The translations under genes and the position numbers were made by a program. The notes below the pieces were generated by a model, which made no database searches, had not been told where the DNA came from, and worked only from the letters and a program-made list of their open reading frames with translations. From the NCBI GenBank assembly GCA_947683425.1, contig CANTUQ010000073.1:8466501-8530500 (forward strand): a stretch of DNA of 64,000 nt, written 5' to 3'. How positions within the stretch are numbered: the first letter of the stretch is position 1; the number at the start of each line of letters is the position of its first letter. Positions 61,706-64,000 of this stretch are shown one piece after another. Source of the stretch: Excoecaria cochinchinensis (taxonomy: Eukaryota > Streptophyta > Magnoliopsida > Malpighiales > Euphorbiaceae).

Positions 61706-64000
61706 TGTAACACCCTATTTTCGCCCTAGTAGTTTGAGCCTTGTGGTGTGTGATTTTGTATGTACACTATTATTTTGGCATGAGTTATTTTAAGTTAAGT
61801 TTATTATGTGTTTGTATGGGATTTGTGTGTGAGTTAGTGAGGTTTGGCTTAGGTGTAGTGTGGAAGTTGGAAGTAGGGTGTGAATTGGTTGAGTCCACCA
61901 ATTGGAAGGTAACATGTGGCAAGAGAGTAGGCTTTATAAGCCAAGGAGAGAGAAAGAGTGAGGGACAGTTGCACTCTTGCCCTCTTGCCCTCTCTCGTTC
62001 TTTCTTCCTCCTCCTCCACGCCATTTTCATCTTCATCTTCTTCTTTCTTCCTCTTCTTTGATTCTCTTTCTCTTTTGTTAGTTTTTGTTGGTGGATTTAG
62101 GCAATTCTAAGACTTGTTGGTAAGTGTTAATTGATTTCTTTCTTCTTCTTCCTCTTCCCATTATTTTGTTAGGGTATGTGTGTTCTTGGGTTTAGAGTTT
62201 GAATTTTGTGAGTTTTGGGTGTTGTGAGTAGAAGTACCTCCTAGGGAGTCTAAGGGGAAGGACATAGCAAGTGGAAGTGGAGCCCCTTGATTTGGAGCTA
62301 AGGATACCAAGGTTTGGGAATTTATGTGCCCTTTTTATGCATTTCATGATTTTTGTATCTTTGATGGAATTTCTGAAAATTTTGTGTTTAATGAGGTTCA
62401 TGTTATTATAAATGTTATGGGTTTTTGTTTGATTTAAGTTGTGATGCTTGATTGATGATTTATTGAAGCAAAAATTTAAATTTATGGGTTTTTGCTGGAA
62501 ACTTTTTGGGTTTGCAATGGTTGGGATTTTGTTTAGGTTAATCCATGATTTGATTGTGTTAATTGATGTAAAAGTTGTGTTTTATGTTGTTTATAATGGA
62601 TCGAAGGTTTGATTTGAGATAAGTTTAACTTTGTCTTGATTTGGGTAAGTTGGGATTTGATTTTGGAATTTTGTAATTTTTTGCGTTTCTGGCTGAGATT
62701 GGAAGACCCGACACTATCGCGATCGCGACATTGTTGCGAGCGCCACAGAATCGCATATTCCAGTTCTCGTTGTGTAGGGACGCATATTCCGAGTCGTGAA
62801 GGGCAGCACGAGTCGTGAAGCTTTTGGCATGCACGACTCATGAAGCTTCTCACGAATTGGCGTGCGAGCATGAAGCATTCACGAATTGTGAAGTTTTTAA
62901 CGAGTCGTGAATGCTAGCACGACTCATGACAGGGCAGAGAAGCATCGACACGAGTTGTGTTGACCTGCACGACTCGTGTCCCTTGCTTTTTCCCTCGCGA
63001 TCGGCTTTCTGGCCACTATCGCGAGCGCGACTCTTGTCGCGATAGCAATAGTGACCCCCCTGCCTGCCCTATTTTTTTTTGATATTGCCCTGTTCTTCTA
63101 AAATGAATTTCATATCTTTTTTTTTCATGGGTTTTTACTACTGTATGGAATAAAAACATGCTTATATATGTATTATGTCATGGTTTCTTTATGATAAATT
63201 ACATATTATGTTTTGAATATGATTTGTATTATGCATGACCAGTAAGAGTCAATAAGTGGATAAATAGGTATACCTATAGAGTTCAGTTAGCTATAGCCAT
63301 GCGTTCGAGACCCTGATTAGTTCCCCGTTTGGATTCTCGCGATCCCTTTTGAACTTGAATCTTGTTTAAAATTCCATGCGAAAATGTTTTGAAACAAAAA
63401 AAAAAGAGTGATTTTGATACCTTCAAGTATCCATGCGTTTGAGAATGAATTATTTGGTACCTCTGAGTATCTATGCGTACTCGCTATCCACTATTTTGAA
63501 TAAGCAAGTTTACTGTATTCATGTGTTATTATAATTCTGTTCAGAATGAATGATTATGTGATTAATGATGTTGACATTTTGAAGATGATGAATTGTTTAT
63601 TAAGACTTGATTTTCAGTATGTGCCATGTGTATGTGATTTGTTTCTAACGTCCACTGTGAGTGGTCGTTTTTCATTGTGTTTTCCCCACTAAGAGTTAGC
63701 GCTTAGCACGGGTGTTTTATCCGTGCAGATGTGGATGCTGTTCGAGATTTTAGGTCGGTGTAATCCGCTACCGGCAGGGCCAACAGACACTTGAGAGAGT
63801 TTTGTAGTATAGGCCTTTGTAATTTGTATTTCATGTATTATGTAATGTTGAGTCTTTTAATGTAAAGTTTTATTTTGTATCTTCGGACGCAACTTTCATA
63901 TGTATATTAATCTCCTGTATTTGACGCTTTTTGAATTTCTACTTTGTAAGAACATATTTAAGATATCAATGAAAAGTTTTCAATTTTCTGTTTTCCAACC
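61706..64000 (+). mobile_element. Tekay-like LTR, incomplete at the window edge
   Basis: Starts TGTAACACCCTATTTTCGCC with CCCTAGTAG soon after, like the start of the gag-only LTRs. It follows the same plan: palindromic block at about 62700-63050, GTGGATAAATA motif near 63256, paired GATAC/GTATC hairpins near 63416-63474 and a CTAAG..CTTAGCACGGG stem at 63689-63706. No LTR end is reached before 64000. The small frame at 61741-62061 is not a recognised gene. Confidence 0.8.
62700..63050. repeat. CACGAGTCGTG palindromic block
   Basis: Many copies of CACGAGTCGTGA and its inverted forms (CACGACTCATGA, CACGACTCGTG), framed by TATCGCGAGCGCGAC-type words at both sides (about 62714-62745 and 63020-63048). 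The framing words resemble those in the gag-only LTRs. Confidence 0.85.

Noticed and set aside
61741..62061. 106-residue plus-strand frame in the last LTR
   Set aside because: Low-complexity end, no domain, and located entirely within a non-coding LTR.

Overview
The window looks like nuclear DNA of a flowering plant, from a repeat-dense, AT-rich intergenic region. I see no intact host gene. Almost every base that can be explained belongs to transposable elements of plant lineages: a Ty1/copia element, three or more Tekay-like chromovirus LTR families, a Tat-lineage Ty3/gypsy element with two RNase H domains, two CACTA DNA transposons and a decayed plant mobile domain (PMD) gene. The species cannot be named from the sequence.

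Layout. 1-1073 is the right end of a Tat-family LTR. 1150-3178 is a decayed PMD pseudogene on the minus strand. 3850-4691 is probably an LTR fragment. From about 4692 to 59217 lies one old minus-strand copia element that has been split by insertions. Its reverse transcriptase/RNase H piece is at 4692-5738, a pol linker at 8191-8617, integrase/protease/zinc knuckle at 37154-38643, gag at 40435-40990, the leader at 40991-46500 and the 5' LTR at 46501-46530 plus 56624-59217.

Inserted into that copia are: a solo chromovirus-type LTR (5739-8190); a tandem array LTR-gag-LTR-gag-LTR-gag-LTR of a gag-only retrotransposon (8618-37153, target-site duplication ATGAT); two non-autonomous CACTA elements (38644-40434, duplication TTC; 41538-45036, duplication CAT); and a decayed full-length Tekay chromovirus (46531-56618, duplication CATCT). 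A 14.4 kb Tat element (21655-36089, duplication GTTAT) is in turn nested in the last LTR of the gag-only array. 59218-61705 is unassigned flank. 61706-64000 is the start of another Tekay-like LTR that runs off the window.

How the parts relate. The gag-only element is a deletion derivative of a Tekay-type chromovirus: its Gag, tRNA-iMet primer site, polypurine tract and LTR plan match, but everything from protease to integrase is missing. The array carries one target-site duplication only at its outer edges, so it is best explained by unequal recombination of one insertion. The Tekay-like LTRs share a layout across unrelated sequence: a block of palindromic GC-rich repeats about 1-1.4 kb from the LTR start, then a pair of small hairpins whose two arms co-vary, then a conserved CTAAGCG/CGCTTAG stem. 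This shared LTR architecture, the six- to seven-fold hairpin array in the Tekay LTRs and the tandem gag-only array are the observations most worth following up. All coding regions are broken by stops or frameshifts. Nothing here points to an active element, although the two LTRs of the Tat copy are nearly identical, so it is the youngest layer.
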